This document shows, one piece after another, positions 20,888 through 29,809 of a stretch of DNA of 31,270 nt; position 1 is the first letter of the stretch; every line of letters begins with the position of its first letter. The notes under the pieces were generated by a model. The model was not told where the DNA came from. It searched no databases and worked only from the letters and a program-made list of their open reading frames with translations. Origin of the DNA: a virus. The position numbers and the translations under genes are program-made. Location of the stretch: positions 1-31,270 of IMG/VR virus record IMGVR_UViG_3300042870_000257; one strand, given 5' to 3'.

Positions 20888-21986
20888 AATAATTCAAGGC
20901 GGAACTTCGGCTTCAAAAACATTTTCTATTTTAGCGGTCCTAATTGATTACGCAGTTAAAAACCCGAACAGCGAAATAAGTATTATTGCTGAATCAATAC
21001 CACATTTAAGACGTGGAGCGTTAAAGGATTTTATTAAAATTCTAAAATGGACGAACCGATATAACGATGAATGTTTAAACAAATCGTTATTAACGTATAC
21101 AATGAAATGCGGTTCTGTTTTTGATTTCTTTTCGGCAGATGATTCTAGTAAATTAAGGGGTGCAAGGCGTGACATTTTATATATGAATGAGTGTAATAAT
21201 ATGACCTTTGACGCTTATAACGAACTTTCAATCCGTACAAAGAAACACGTTTATTTAGACTTCAATCCCGTCAATGAATTTTGGGTTCACTCCGAATTAA
21301 AAGACGACCCGAACGCAGATTTTATAATACTTACTTATTTAGATAATGAAGCGTTAGACGATTCTATTATTCAGCAAATAGAGAATAATAAAATCAAAGC
21401 GTTAACATCAAATTATTGGGCTAATTGGTGGAAAGTTTACGGCGAAGGACAAATCGGAATGCTTGAAGGCGTTGTATTTAGCAACTGGAAAACAATCGAT
21501 TCAATACCAACGGATGCTCGTTTATTAGGAATAGGATTAGACTTCGGATATACCAATGACCCAACTTCAGCAATAGCAGTTTATAAGTGGAATGACAAAC
21601 GTATTCTTAAAGAATTGTTTTACCAAACGGGAATGTTAAACGGTGATATTGCGAACCTATTACCAAAAGATACTTTGATTTATGCAGATAGCGCCGAGCC
21701 GAAAAGTATTGAAGAAATACGGCGCAGGGGGTTGCAAATATACCCAGCAACGAAAGGCAAAGATTCAATTAATTACGGAATTGATTTAATGCAACAGCAA
21801 GAATATTTAGTAACTTCGGAAAGCGTTAATTTAATTAAAGAACTTCGTGGGTATTGTTGGGACGTTGATAAGACTGGCAAACAGCTGAATAAACCGCAGG
21901 GGGGAAAAGACCACGCAATTGATGCGGTGCGTTACCACGAAATGGAATCCATAAGCACAAATAAAGGCGTGTATAACATTTATTGA
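20832..21986 (+). CDS. terL: Large terminase subunit
   Basis: The 384-residue motor has Walker A GGTSASKT (23-30) and Walker B ILYMNE (115-120), with Asn instead of Asp before the catalytic Glu. The nuclease half has the RNase H-like acids D237 (LDFGYT), D286 (YADSAEP) and D360/D364 (KDHAIDAVRY). Together these translocate DNA into the prohead and cut the concatemer. A short length is usual for Bacteroidetes phage terminases. The start at 20832 overlaps the previous gene by 56 bases; RIKIIQGGTSASKT lies close to the N-terminus, so no later ATG would retain the motif. Confidence 0.93.
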   Translation: MFKRTTAVNKIRQLKKRIKIIQGGTSASKTFSILAVLIDYAVKNPNSEISIIAESIPHLRRGALKDFIKILKWTNRYNDECLNKSLLTYTMKCGSVFDFFSADDSSKLRGARRDILYMNECNNMTFDAYNELSIRTKKHVYLDFNPVNEFWVHSELKDDPNADFIILTYLDNEALDDSIIQQIENNKIKALTSNYWANWWKVYGEGQIGMLEGVVFSNWKTIDSIPTDARLLGIGLDFGYTNDPTSAIAVYKWNDKRILKELFYQTGMLNGDIANLLPKDTLIYADSAEPKSIEEIRRRGLQIYPATKGKDSINYGIDLMQQQEYLVTSESVNLIKELRGYCWDVDKTGKQLNKPQGGKDHAIDAVRYHEMESISTNKGVYNIY

Positions 21987-21991
21987 TTAAA

Positions 21992-22010
21992 ATAGTTTAT
22001 ATATTATGAA
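21992..22010 (+). promoter_or_regulatory. Late-gene AT-rich start box (copy 2)
   Basis: Identical over 19 bases to 1956-1974, including the ATG. It occupies the only gap between the large terminase and tail genes, so it is a likely start point for tail-module expression. Confidence 0.45.
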
Positions 22011-22752
22011 AGTAGAAATTACTATTCCAACATCTATTTCGGAAATACCTTTGGTTAATTACCAAAAGTTTGTTAACGCTTCGCAAAATAGCGAAGACGA
22101 ACAATTTTTAATGGAGCAAATGGTTCAATGTTTTTGCGGTATTGAATTAAAATCAATTGCAAAAATACCGATGAATGATTTAACGGATTTAATTCTTTCG
22201 TTGACTGAAACATTAAAAAGCGAAGGGAAATTTCACGAACGTTTTAAAATAAAAGATTTGGAGTTTGGTTTTATTCCGAATTTAGAAAAAATAACATTTG
22301 GCGAATACGTTGACCTAGAAAATTACTTACAAGACGTTTCTAATTTTCACAAAGCAATGGCAGTTATGTATCGACCAATTAAAGAAACAAAAGGCGAACG
22401 TTATTCAATACACGATTACAACGGTAGCGACGAATATAGCGATTTAATGAAGTTTGCACCGTTGGAGATAGTAAAGGGAGCGAATGTTTTTTTTTGGAGT
22501 TTAGAAAAAGAATTATTGATGGCTACGCTGACATATTTGGAGAAGGAAATGCAGAAGCTAACGAAGGAAGACTTAGCGAACGCAGTCAATTTGGAAAACA
22601 GTGGGGTTGGTATGGAAGCATCAATGTACTCGCTCAAGGAGACGTTACAAAGTTTGATGCAGTTACCAAATTGGGACTCCGAAAATGCCTTACTTTTCTC
22701 ACGTTTAAAAAACAAAGCGATGAAATTCAGGAGCGAGAATTTAAACGAATAA
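22006..22752 (+). CDS. Tail assembly chaperone, zero-frame product (gpG-like)
   Basis: The 248-residue product occupies the tail chaperone position, between terminase and tape measure modules. Its first 160 residues (IPLVNYQKFVNAS, FGFIPNLEKITFGEYVDLEN) are the conserved part. At residue 162 the reading frame meets nine T residues (22487-22495), where a -1 slip leads into the second ORF. Unusually, the zero frame also stays open for a further 250 bases, so the normal and shifted products have similar lengths (248 and about 253) with different ends. The zero-frame end may be real or a chance extension. Confidence 0.7.
   Translation: MKVEITIPTSISEIPLVNYQKFVNASQNSEDEQFLMEQMVQCFCGIELKSIAKIPMNDLTDLILSLTETLKSEGKFHERFKIKDLEFGFIPNLEKITFGEYVDLENYLQDVSNFHKAMAVMYRPIKETKGERYSIHDYNGSDEYSDLMKFAPLEIVKGANVFFWSLEKELLMATLTYLEKEMQKLTKEDLANAVNLENSGVGMEASMYSLKETLQSLMQLPNWDSENALLFSRLKNKAMKFRSENLNE
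22487..22495 (+). promoter_or_regulatory. T9 slippery site for -1 ribosomal frameshift
   Basis: Nine consecutive T residues allow tRNAPhe-type re-pairing and a -1 shift from GTT-TTT-TTT-TGG to TTT-TTT-TTG-GAG. The ORF entered encodes the conserved C-terminal half of tail chaperones. Confidence 0.6.
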
Positions 22753-22766
22753 CTAAACGACAATGA
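22494..22766 (+). CDS. Tail assembly chaperone, -1 frame extension (gpT-like)
   Basis: This reading frame continues LEFRKRIIDGYADIFG and contains FGKQWGWYGSINVLAQGDVT with FDAVTKL and LRKCLTFLTFKKQSDE. That is the recognisable C-terminal half of tail assembly chaperone GT-type products in Bacteroidetes phages, which binds tail tube and tape measure proteins. It has no credible start of its own (the first codon here is TTG inside the slippery run), so it is expected to be made as a fusion of about 253 residues. If the T9 tract were an assembly error, this would be a single continuous gene. Confidence 0.7.
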   Translation: MEFRKRIIDGYADIFGEGNAEANEGRLSERSQFGKQWGWYGSINVLAQGDVTKFDAVTKLGLRKCLTFLTFKKQSDEIQEREFKRITKRQ

Positions 22767-23365
22767 GTAAAGATTTAAGAGCGGAAGCATTACAAAAGTT
22801 CGTTGACGGAGTTGTTAAACAAGCAAGAACGAATTTAACTAGACGTAAAAAAAACGCTTCTAAAAAGCTTTACAATTCGATTAAAGGCGATAGCAAAGTT
22901 TACGAAAATTCTATTCGCATCGGTTTTTCAATGGAAGATTACGGGTTTTTCCAAGATCAAGGAGTTAAAGGAAAAGACCCTAGCAAAGTTTCACCGAACG
23001 CAAAGATAAAAGGACAACAAGCACCAAACAGCCGTTTTAAATTTGGTTCTGGAAGTCGAGCAGGTTCATGGTTGAGTTTTGTTTCAAATATAGCAGTTTG
23101 GGCAGCTAGAAAAAACATAAGACTTCGTGACGAAAAAGGCAAATATAAAAAAGGTAATTATAACACAATAGCGCAAATAATAGCAGGGAATATTTACAAC
23201 CGTGGTATTAAACCAACGATGTTCTTTTCCGATGCTTTAGAAACGAAATTAAAGAAATTACCAACTGAATTAATAAACCCTTATGTATTAACCGTTGAGA
23301 ATATTCTCGACATAGCAATTAGAGAAAATGTACGCAAGAACGCCGTTTATAAGTCAAGTAAATGA
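22763..23365 (+). CDS. Tail completion / neck protein (gp10-like)
   Basis: A 200-residue basic product. KKLYNSIKGDSKVYENSIRI, then FSMEDYGFFQDQGVKGKDPS and GNIYNRGIKPTMFFSDALE fit HK97 gp10-type neck proteins, where the YGxFQDxGxxG turn and the later RGIKPTxFF segment are typical. It joins tail to head. It overlaps both neighbours (start 4 bases into the frameshift ORF, end 38 bases into the next). Confidence 0.65.
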   Translation: MSKDLRAEALQKFVDGVVKQARTNLTRRKKNASKKLYNSIKGDSKVYENSIRIGFSMEDYGFFQDQGVKGKDPSKVSPNAKIKGQQAPNSRFKFGSGSRAGSWLSFVSNIAVWAARKNIRLRDEKGKYKKGNYNTIAQIIAGNIYNRGIKPTMFFSDALETKLKKLPTELINPYVLTVENILDIAIRENVRKNAVYKSSK

Positions 23366-24476
23366 AACGGGACAAACAGGAGCGAAAGTTGAAATTTTTA
23401 TAAGTAACACTTCAACTTTTCCTGCAACCCCGAATTACACACTTGAAAAAAGCAATCCGAGTTTAACGAATAATGTAGTTCGTTTCAATATAACTCCGTT
23501 TATTCGTGAGTTCATTAAAAACACATATCAAAATATTAGAACGCTACCGAACCCCCCAACGTTAACGCCGAACGCACATAGTGCATATGTTCAAATTAAG
23601 CGATATAAAAACGTTTCAGGTATTTACACTTTACTAGATACAAGAACGTTCCGCTCGTTTGATGGTTACCGAAGTTTTACGGATTCAACAGTTTTTCCAA
23701 CTTTGCCATGGAGCAATGAGGTTAATACTTTTACGGGTGCTTTTCCATTATGGAACTACCCAACGGGAATGACTTTTTATTATCGTGGTTCAAGTGCGGC
23801 GAGCACCCCGAGCGGTTTAGATTCTCCAGGATATATGACTGTTTATTTAGCTCCGAATTCTTACGTTAAATATATTTCAATTGCAAATCCTGCAAATGAA
23901 ATTACAACGAATTTAGATGCAGTAAATCAAAGGTATGTTGATATTCCTGTTATTTATCAAAGTGCAAGTTTTCCGAACACAAATTATTTTTTTAAGGGAA
24001 ATATTGTTGAATTTTATTCAGCTTCAGACGTGTTATTACAATCGTTTACTTTCAAACCGTTAGTTGAATGCCGTTACACTCCGATTCCGATTGATTTCAT
24101 AAATAAAGCAGGGGGGTGGCAACGTGTATTTTTCTTTAAAGCATCAACCGATAAAATGAATTTTACAAGCGAAGATTATAATTTCCTTACTGAAGTTCCA
24201 ACAGCAACTCCAAATAGTTGGACTGTTTCGGACGGTCAAACAAGGCAGATGAACCGCAACGCAAGGCGAAAAGTTACATTAAACAGCGGAAGTGTTGAGG
24301 AAAATTTCAAATTCATTGTTGAACAATTATTATTATCGGAACGAGTAATTGTAAACGGACTTCCTGCAAAAATATTAACGGGCGATATTGACTTGATAAA
24401 AACTGTTAACAGAAAAGATTTAAACTATACACTAGAATTTGAATACGCTTATGACGAAGTTAGCACTATTTATTGA
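23328..24476 (+). CDS. Tail structural protein (distal tail-like)
   Basis: A 382-residue, beta-rich product that starts inside the preceding gene. Segments such as SFDGYRSFTDS and the second-half repeat of strands resemble structural tail proteins in Bacteroidetes phages. It lies in the position of a distal-tail or baseplate component, before a large tip protein. Its last quarter (RQMNRNARRKVTLNSGSVEE, then LEFEYAYDEVSTIY) ends with strands typical of a tail-associated domain. Specific role not determined. Confidence 0.55.
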   Translation: MYARTPFISQVNETGQTGAKVEIFISNTSTFPATPNYTLEKSNPSLTNNVVRFNITPFIREFIKNTYQNIRTLPNPPTLTPNAHSAYVQIKRYKNVSGIYTLLDTRTFRSFDGYRSFTDSTVFPTLPWSNEVNTFTGAFPLWNYPTGMTFYYRGSSAASTPSGLDSPGYMTVYLAPNSYVKYISIANPANEITTNLDAVNQRYVDIPVIYQSASFPNTNYFFKGNIVEFYSASDVLLQSFTFKPLVECRYTPIPIDFINKAGGWQRVFFFKASTDKMNFTSEDYNFLTEVPTATPNSWTVSDGQTRQMNRNARRKVTLNSGSVEENFKFIVEQLLLSERVIVNGLPAKILTGDIDLIKTVNRKDLNYTLEFEYAYDEVSTIY

Positions 24477-26964
24477 GGGGGTTGAGGTTGACTTATTCAA
24501 AGACGAAATTGTAACGGTTAATAGTTCCGTTGCAAACGTTCAAGATATAAGCAAAGTATTTAGCGACTTTTCACAATCGTTTTTAGTTCCTGCATCACCA
24601 CGAAACAACGCTATTTTTGAGCATTGGTACGAAAGCGATGTTATTCCTACAATTGACCAAAATTTAAGACGTGACGCATTTATTGAAATTGAAACACAAC
24701 CGTTTAGAACTGGCAAAATTCAGATGAATGAAGCTGTAATAAAAAACGGTCAGGTTGTAAGTTATTCGTTAAATTTCTTCGGCGCGTTGACTTCGCTAAA
24801 AGATAGGTTTGCAGAATTTACGTTAAAGGATTTAGATTATTCTACAATAGCGCACACTTACAGCGGTACGGAAGTTTACAATAGGGTTACGGACGGAACA
24901 ACAGCTTATAATGTACGATACCCACTAATTGCACCTAGAAGAGTTTGGACGTTTGGAGACGCAAGTGCAAACGATATTACAACCAACACAGGAAGTGTAA
25001 AATGGTTTGAGTTATTTCCTGCTATCCGAGCAGATAAAATATTTGAAATTATAGGAACACAATTTGGAATAACTTTTAACGGCTCGTTTTTTAATTCAGC
25101 ACGTTGGACTGATTTATACATTCGCTATCAAAATGTAGAACAGTTTGTGTTTTTGACTAATTACGAATTAATTGATTACAATAGTACAACACCAAGTAAC
25201 ACGTTTTTTAATACGATTGATAATACATTAACATACTCTTATGTTCCAATTGCAGGTTTAACATTTCACGAAACAACATTAAGTTTTTCAAGTGTTTCAG
25301 ACGGAACGGCTACTATTTACTGTGAAGGTTATGTTAACGGAGTTTTGTATGCTACTTATGAAAGTTATGGAGGGACAAATCCACTAATCTTAACTAAAGA
25401 AGCAAACATACCCGGTTTAAATTCAGTTGTTACTTATCAATTTAAAGCTGATAAAACAGTTAATTTTGACGTTGATGTATTGTATCAAGACCCTAGCGGA
25501 AATATTTATACGGGGTTTGGAAATACAATTAATTTAACGTCAACTTTAAACGCTTCAGTTTTAGCACCTAATTTAAAAATTGTAGATTTTGTTTCAGCTA
25601 TTTTCAAAGCATTTAATTTGGTTTGTGTTGGCGAAAACGAAACGACATTTACAATAGAACCGTTGCAAGATTGGTATTCATTAGGCAAAGAATTTGATAT
25701 TACAACGGATGTAATAAATTCAAGTGGAATTAAAAAAGTTCCTTTATATAAGCAGATTGCTTTTAAGTATAAAGAAAGTAAATCATTTATTAATAAAAAC
25801 TTTTCAGCGTTATTCAATCGACAATATGGTGACTTAGATTATTCATTCAATTACGATGGTACGGAATTTAAAATCGAGTTGCCCTTTGAGAACATTCAGT
25901 TTGCGGAATTAGAAACAAGTAATTTGTTTTGTACGTTTTTAATTGAAGAAAATCAATCGGCGTATGTTCCAGAACCTTTGCTTTTATATTTAGGAGGCGA
26001 AGAAACGGCAACAACTTTTAAATTCTTTGACGGTTCAAGTTATCTAAACGTAACAGATTACGCATTATTCAATTCAGTCAACACAACGGGTTTTAGTTTG
26101 TGTTTCGGAAATGAATTTAATATCGTAACGCAAGAAACAGAACCAAACAGTTTATACAACACTTATTACGCAAACCACTTAGGTAATTTATACAACCTAC
26201 AACAACGTTTATTTTCTTTTACAGCTTATTTACCAACTGGGTTAATTAGTGCGCTTAGATTGAACGATAAGCTAATTATAAAAGATAAGAGATATTTGAT
26301 TAACGATATATCTACAACGCTAAACAACGGCGAAGTAAAAATGAATTTACTTTTGGATTTAGAACCGATCGTTCCGTGTTCGGAATGTTTTATTGTTAAA
26401 TTTATTTTAGACGAAATTGAATATTCTGTTGAAGTGAATTTAGCAGGGCAGGAAAATGGATTTAATTATTACACTGGCGTTGACGGCGAAAATACTTTTA
26501 CAATTGGTTGGGAAAATGGAAATTGGATTTTGTCAGTTGACGACGGAGAAAGTGAAATTGCGTTAGCAAACGTTGAAAGCTTCGATTCGTGTATTCCATT
26601 TAACGCAGTTTGGGACAAGGTAGAATTACTTACGGATTTAGATATAGCGCCTTGCTTTGTATTCGATTGCGATGAATGTGTTAATATAGCTTTTGATATT
26701 ACCGTTGAAGAAGAAACAACGAACTACAATTTTGAAATGATTTGGGACGGAACTAGATTTAACGGAGCAGATAACGACGAATTTTTTAGATTGATTTTTG
26801 AAGACGGACAATGGAATTTATATTCTTCAAACGATAATATAACTTTTGATTTAGTGGCAACAGCAAGCGAAGAATGTGATTGTCCCCAAGGTTGCGAGTC
26901 GTGGACGATTGCGGAATTTTACGAAGAAATATTAACAAACTTTACATCTACATCATGCGAATAA
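24451..26964 (+). CDS. Large tail tip / baseplate hub-like protein
   Basis: The ATG at 24451 overlaps the preceding gene and is preferred over an upstream TTG at 24439, giving 837 residues. The first 600 residues are structural (VANVQDISKVFSDFSQSFLV at about 30, RNNAIFEHWYE, then many strand repeats), with DYSFNYDGTEFKIELPFENI near 475. The last 200 are two related beta domains with acidic stretches and cysteine clusters: PCSECFIVKFILDEIEYS and APCFVFDCDECVNIAFDITV. They may contact host surface structures. The protein lies before the tape measure, so a tail tip or hub role is probable. Confidence 0.6.
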   Translation: MTKLALFIEGVEVDLFKDEIVTVNSSVANVQDISKVFSDFSQSFLVPASPRNNAIFEHWYESDVIPTIDQNLRRDAFIEIETQPFRTGKIQMNEAVIKNGQVVSYSLNFFGALTSLKDRFAEFTLKDLDYSTIAHTYSGTEVYNRVTDGTTAYNVRYPLIAPRRVWTFGDASANDITTNTGSVKWFELFPAIRADKIFEIIGTQFGITFNGSFFNSARWTDLYIRYQNVEQFVFLTNYELIDYNSTTPSNTFFNTIDNTLTYSYVPIAGLTFHETTLSFSSVSDGTATIYCEGYVNGVLYATYESYGGTNPLILTKEANIPGLNSVVTYQFKADKTVNFDVDVLYQDPSGNIYTGFGNTINLTSTLNASVLAPNLKIVDFVSAIFKAFNLVCVGENETTFTIEPLQDWYSLGKEFDITTDVINSSGIKKVPLYKQIAFKYKESKSFINKNFSALFNRQYGDLDYSFNYDGTEFKIELPFENIQFAELETSNLFCTFLIEENQSAYVPEPLLLYLGGEETATTFKFFDGSSYLNVTDYALFNSVNTTGFSLCFGNEFNIVTQETEPNSLYNTYYANHLGNLYNLQQRLFSFTAYLPTGLISALRLNDKLIIKDKRYLINDISTTLNNGEVKMNLLLDLEPIVPCSECFIVKFILDEIEYSVEVNLAGQENGFNYYTGVDGENTFTIGWENGNWILSVDDGESEIALANVESFDSCIPFNAVWDKVELLTDLDIAPCFVFDCDECVNIAFDITVEEETTNYNFEMIWDGTRFNGADNDEFFRLIFEDGQWNLYSSNDNITFDLVATASEECDCPQGCESWTIAEFYEEILTNFTSTSCE

Positions 26965-27116
26965 ATAACATAATTCAGCTATTGAAAACACAAAAGTTTT
27001 ACGGCGTATCAAAAGAAGTTGATATTGCAAAAGGCGTAAACGAATTAACAAGCGATTTAAAAAGAATAGTACAGCAAGAAAATCAAAAATATCATGGCAG
27101 AAAAAAAGGTTATTGA
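26955..27116 (+). CDS. 53-residue small protein between tip and tape measure genes
   Basis: An ATG at 26955 overlaps the end of the tip gene and the ORF ends 23 bases inside the tape measure gene. The product is helical and basic (FYGVSKEVDIAKGVNELTSD, ending GRKKGY). Its position suggests a tail assembly factor; no family recognised. Confidence 0.55.
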   Translation: MRINNIIQLLKTQKFYGVSKEVDIAKGVNELTSDLKRIVQQENQKYHGRKKGY

Positions 27117-29247
27117 AATAGAAATTAAAGACAATAGTAAGTCTTTAAAGGCACAATATAAGGAGGCAGTTTTAGAGGTTCAAAAACTTGCGGATGCGTT
27201 CGGTGAAACGTCAGTTGAAGTTGCTAACGCTGCAAAAAAAGCAGCGGAATTAAAAGATAAAATTGAAGACGTAAACGATGCTATCCAAGCACAAAAAGGC
27301 GAAGGTGCATTTATTGCATTAGGAAAATCAGTTAGTGCGGTTGCGAATGGTTTTAGTGCCGTTCAGGGCGCAATGGGATTAGTTGGTGTTGAAAGCGAAG
27401 AAGTTCAACAAGCGATGTTACGCGTTCAAAGTGCAATGGCTTTGGCGCAAGGATTGGAGGGTTTAGAAGATGCAGGAAGAGCGTTTAAACAATTAGGTGC
27501 GGTTGTTAAGTCAACAACTATTTTCACAAGCGCTTATAATTTTGTGATGGGAATTTCCAATAAAGAAACCCTTGCAAATGTAGCAATAACGGAAGCTGAT
27601 TCAGTTGCAAAAACTGGCTTAAGTGCGTCAACGGTTGGACTTACAACGGTAACTGGTGGAGCAACAACAGCAATGAAGTTGTTTAGGTTTGCGTTAATAG
27701 CTACGGGAATCGGTGCAATAATTGTTTTGGTTGGTTTATTAATTGCAAACTTTGACAAAGTAACTAAGGTTGTTACAACGTTAAGCGGTTATGTAATCAA
27801 AGCTTACGATTACTTCGATAATTTAGGAACGGGAATAAAAGTTTTAATAGGAATATTTTTCCCGTTTATAGGAGTTGTTTACGGTGCAATCAAAGCACTT
27901 GAATACTTCAATGTTATTGACACGAAAAACGAACGCAATATGCAAGCAAGGCACGAAGCTAATATGAAACGTGTTGATAAATCACTTGCTAAACAAGAAC
28001 AGCAACGTAAAGCTAGAAAAAAAGCATACGATGAAGAAACTGGAAGTATTGACCGACAAATTAAGTTATTAGAAGCGCAGGGGAAATCAACGGAGGCACT
28101 TGAAAAGTTACAGCTTAAACGTTCGTTAACAAATCAACGTGAATTAATAAAAGAAGCTCGTTTGAACTTACAGATTTTAAGAGCGACAAATATCGGTGGA
28201 GTAAACGATGAAATGATTGAGGAAACGTTGACGGCTATCGCTGAAATGAAACAAGGTATTTTAAACACTGAAAACGAAATAAAAGTTGCTAGGATTAACA
28301 ACGCAAAAGAAACAAAAAAAGAAATTGATAAAATTGAAAAAACAGATAGTATTGATTTAACAAAAGACCCTAAATATATTGCAGAACAACAAAGGTTAGC
28401 TGAATTAAATAAACTTGAATTAGATGCTATTGAAAAAAGCGAAAAAGCGATAAAAGATGCCAACGCATTGAAACTTCAGCAAGAACAAGAATTTCAATCG
28501 CAAATAGAAGAAATAGACGAAGATAATTTTCAGAAAGGGTTGCAAAAAACAATGACCGAAGAAGAATATCAACTCGAATTAGTTCGTCAGAAATATTTTA
28601 CACTTGAAGAACTTGCAAAAGGGAACGCAGAACAATTAGCAATTATTGAAACGGCAAAAGCTTTAGAGATAGGAGCGATAACAAAAACAGCTAGTGAAAA
28701 AGAACTAGCGGATGCAAGGGCAGTAGCAGAACAAAAATCCGCTATTCAGCAACAAGGTTTAGATACTGCAATGCAAGGAGTTGCGTTAATCAAAGGTGTT
28801 TTTGAAAAAAGTAAAGGCGTACAAAAAGCGGCGGTTATTGCAGAAAGTGCAATCGGTATTGCTAAAATGATAATTTCAAATAAATTAGCAAATGTAGCGG
28901 CGTTAGCAACGCCCCAAGCAATTGCAACTAGTGGAGTTGCAGCCGCTCCCGTAATAGCGATGAATAACGTTTCCACTGGTTTAGGGATAGCGGCTAATAT
29001 AGCGGCAACAACAAAAGCGTTAAAAACTTTGGGCGGTGGTTCAGCACCCGACGGTGGCGGTGGTTTAGGTGGTAGCGGTGGCGGTGCAGGTGGCGTTGTT
29101 GCACCGAATTTAAACGTTGTTGGAGATACTGGAATAAATCAATTAGCAACTTTACAGCAACAACCCGTTAAAGCGTACGTGGTAAGTAACGACGTTACAA
29201 GTGCGCAACAATTCGATATGAAAGTGCAACAAACTGCGCAAATATAG
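27094..29247 (+). CDS. Tape measure protein
   Basis: The 717-residue product sets tail length. It starts with a helical N-terminus (KAQYKEAVLEVQKLADAFGE), has hydrophobic spans at about 198-220 (ALIATGIGAIIVLVGLLIAN) and 245-265 (KVLIGIFFPFIGVVYGAIKA), long charged coiled coils (about 285-500), an Ala-rich helix, and a Gly-rich linker near residue 650. This is typical of tape measures. With the common rule of 1.5 angstrom per residue, the tail would be about 100 nm. The tail chaperone, tail tip and this gene form one module. Confidence 0.88.
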   Translation: MAEKKVIEIEIKDNSKSLKAQYKEAVLEVQKLADAFGETSVEVANAAKKAAELKDKIEDVNDAIQAQKGEGAFIALGKSVSAVANGFSAVQGAMGLVGVESEEVQQAMLRVQSAMALAQGLEGLEDAGRAFKQLGAVVKSTTIFTSAYNFVMGISNKETLANVAITEADSVAKTGLSASTVGLTTVTGGATTAMKLFRFALIATGIGAIIVLVGLLIANFDKVTKVVTTLSGYVIKAYDYFDNLGTGIKVLIGIFFPFIGVVYGAIKALEYFNVIDTKNERNMQARHEANMKRVDKSLAKQEQQRKARKKAYDEETGSIDRQIKLLEAQGKSTEALEKLQLKRSLTNQRELIKEARLNLQILRATNIGGVNDEMIEETLTAIAEMKQGILNTENEIKVARINNAKETKKEIDKIEKTDSIDLTKDPKYIAEQQRLAELNKLELDAIEKSEKAIKDANALKLQQEQEFQSQIEEIDEDNFQKGLQKTMTEEEYQLELVRQKYFTLEELAKGNAEQLAIIETAKALEIGAITKTASEKELADARAVAEQKSAIQQQGLDTAMQGVALIKGVFEKSKGVQKAAVIAESAIGIAKMIISNKLANVAALATPQAIATSGVAAAPVIAMNNVSTGLGIAANIAATTKALKTLGGGSAPDGGGGLGGSGGGAGGVVAPNLNVVGDTGINQLATLQQQPVKAYVVSNDVTSAQQFDMKVQQTAQI

Positions 29248-29260
29248 TTTATTAGTTATG
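29244..29260 (+). promoter_or_regulatory. Late-gene AT-rich start box (copy 3)
   Basis: ATAGTTTATTAGTTATG has the same opening ATAGTTTAT and the same 14-base distance to the ATG as the copies at 1956 and 21992. It lies in the only gap between tape measure and protease genes. Confidence 0.4.
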
Positions 29261-29809
29261 GACGTTTTCGAATTGGTAATTAAAGACGAAACTAAGGACG
29301 GTGTTTTTGCTGTTTCTTTAGTTGAAAAACCTGCAATTGAAGAAAACTTTATTGCGCTTTCGGAACACGAAATCGAACTTAAAGCAATTGATGAACAACG
29401 AATTGTTTTAGGAGCCGCGTTAATTCCAAACAAACGAATATTTAGAAAGGATAAAGACAAAGAGTTTGAAATTTTCTTTTCTAAGGAAACGGTAAAACGT
29501 GCAAGTGAGTTGGTATTCATGCGAGGGCAACATCAGAATACAACTGAAAACCATGCCGTTAAAGTTGACGGAATGACAATTGTTGAATCGTGGATTATTG
29601 AAGATAGCAAAAAAGATAAAAGCGCATTTTACGAAATGAGCCTGCCCGTAGGAACGTGGATGATCGCGATGAAAGTCGACAACGATGAAACGTGGGAAAA
29701 AGTAAAGAAAGGCGAATTTAAAGGGTTCAGCATTGAGGGGTATTTTGCGGAAAAATACGAAATGTCAGCAAGGGAAAAAGTAGTACAAATTTTAACAAAG
29801 TATATATGA
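29258..29809 (+). CDS. XkdF-like prohead serine protease
   Basis: The 183-residue product matches the XkdF family: FELVIKD opening, LVEKPAIEENFI, LGAALIPNKRIFRKD, a HAVKVDG segment with H99 as the probable catalytic His, VESWIIED, and FKGFSIEGYF with S158 as the probable nucleophile. XkdF-like proteases process scaffold and capsid proteins in some phages. It lies upstream of scaffold-like, decoration and capsid genes, as expected for a head-maturation enzyme. Confidence 0.78.
   Translation: MDVFELVIKDETKDGVFAVSLVEKPAIEENFIALSEHEIELKAIDEQRIVLGAALIPNKRIFRKDKDKEFEIFFSKETVKRASELVFMRGQHQNTTENHAVKVDGMTIVESWIIEDSKKDKSAFYEMSLPVGTWMIAMKVDNDETWEKVKKGEFKGFSIEGYFAEKYEMSAREKVVQILTKYI

Noticed and set aside
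22416-22790. 124-codon minus-strand ORF over the tail chaperone
   Set aside because: The region already has two open + frames with a known frameshift arrangement; the minus frame has no independent support.
28134-28463. Minus-strand hydrophobic ORF over the tape measure gene
   Set aside because: Hydrophobic content is the mirror of the charged coiled-coil codons on the + strand; no start context.
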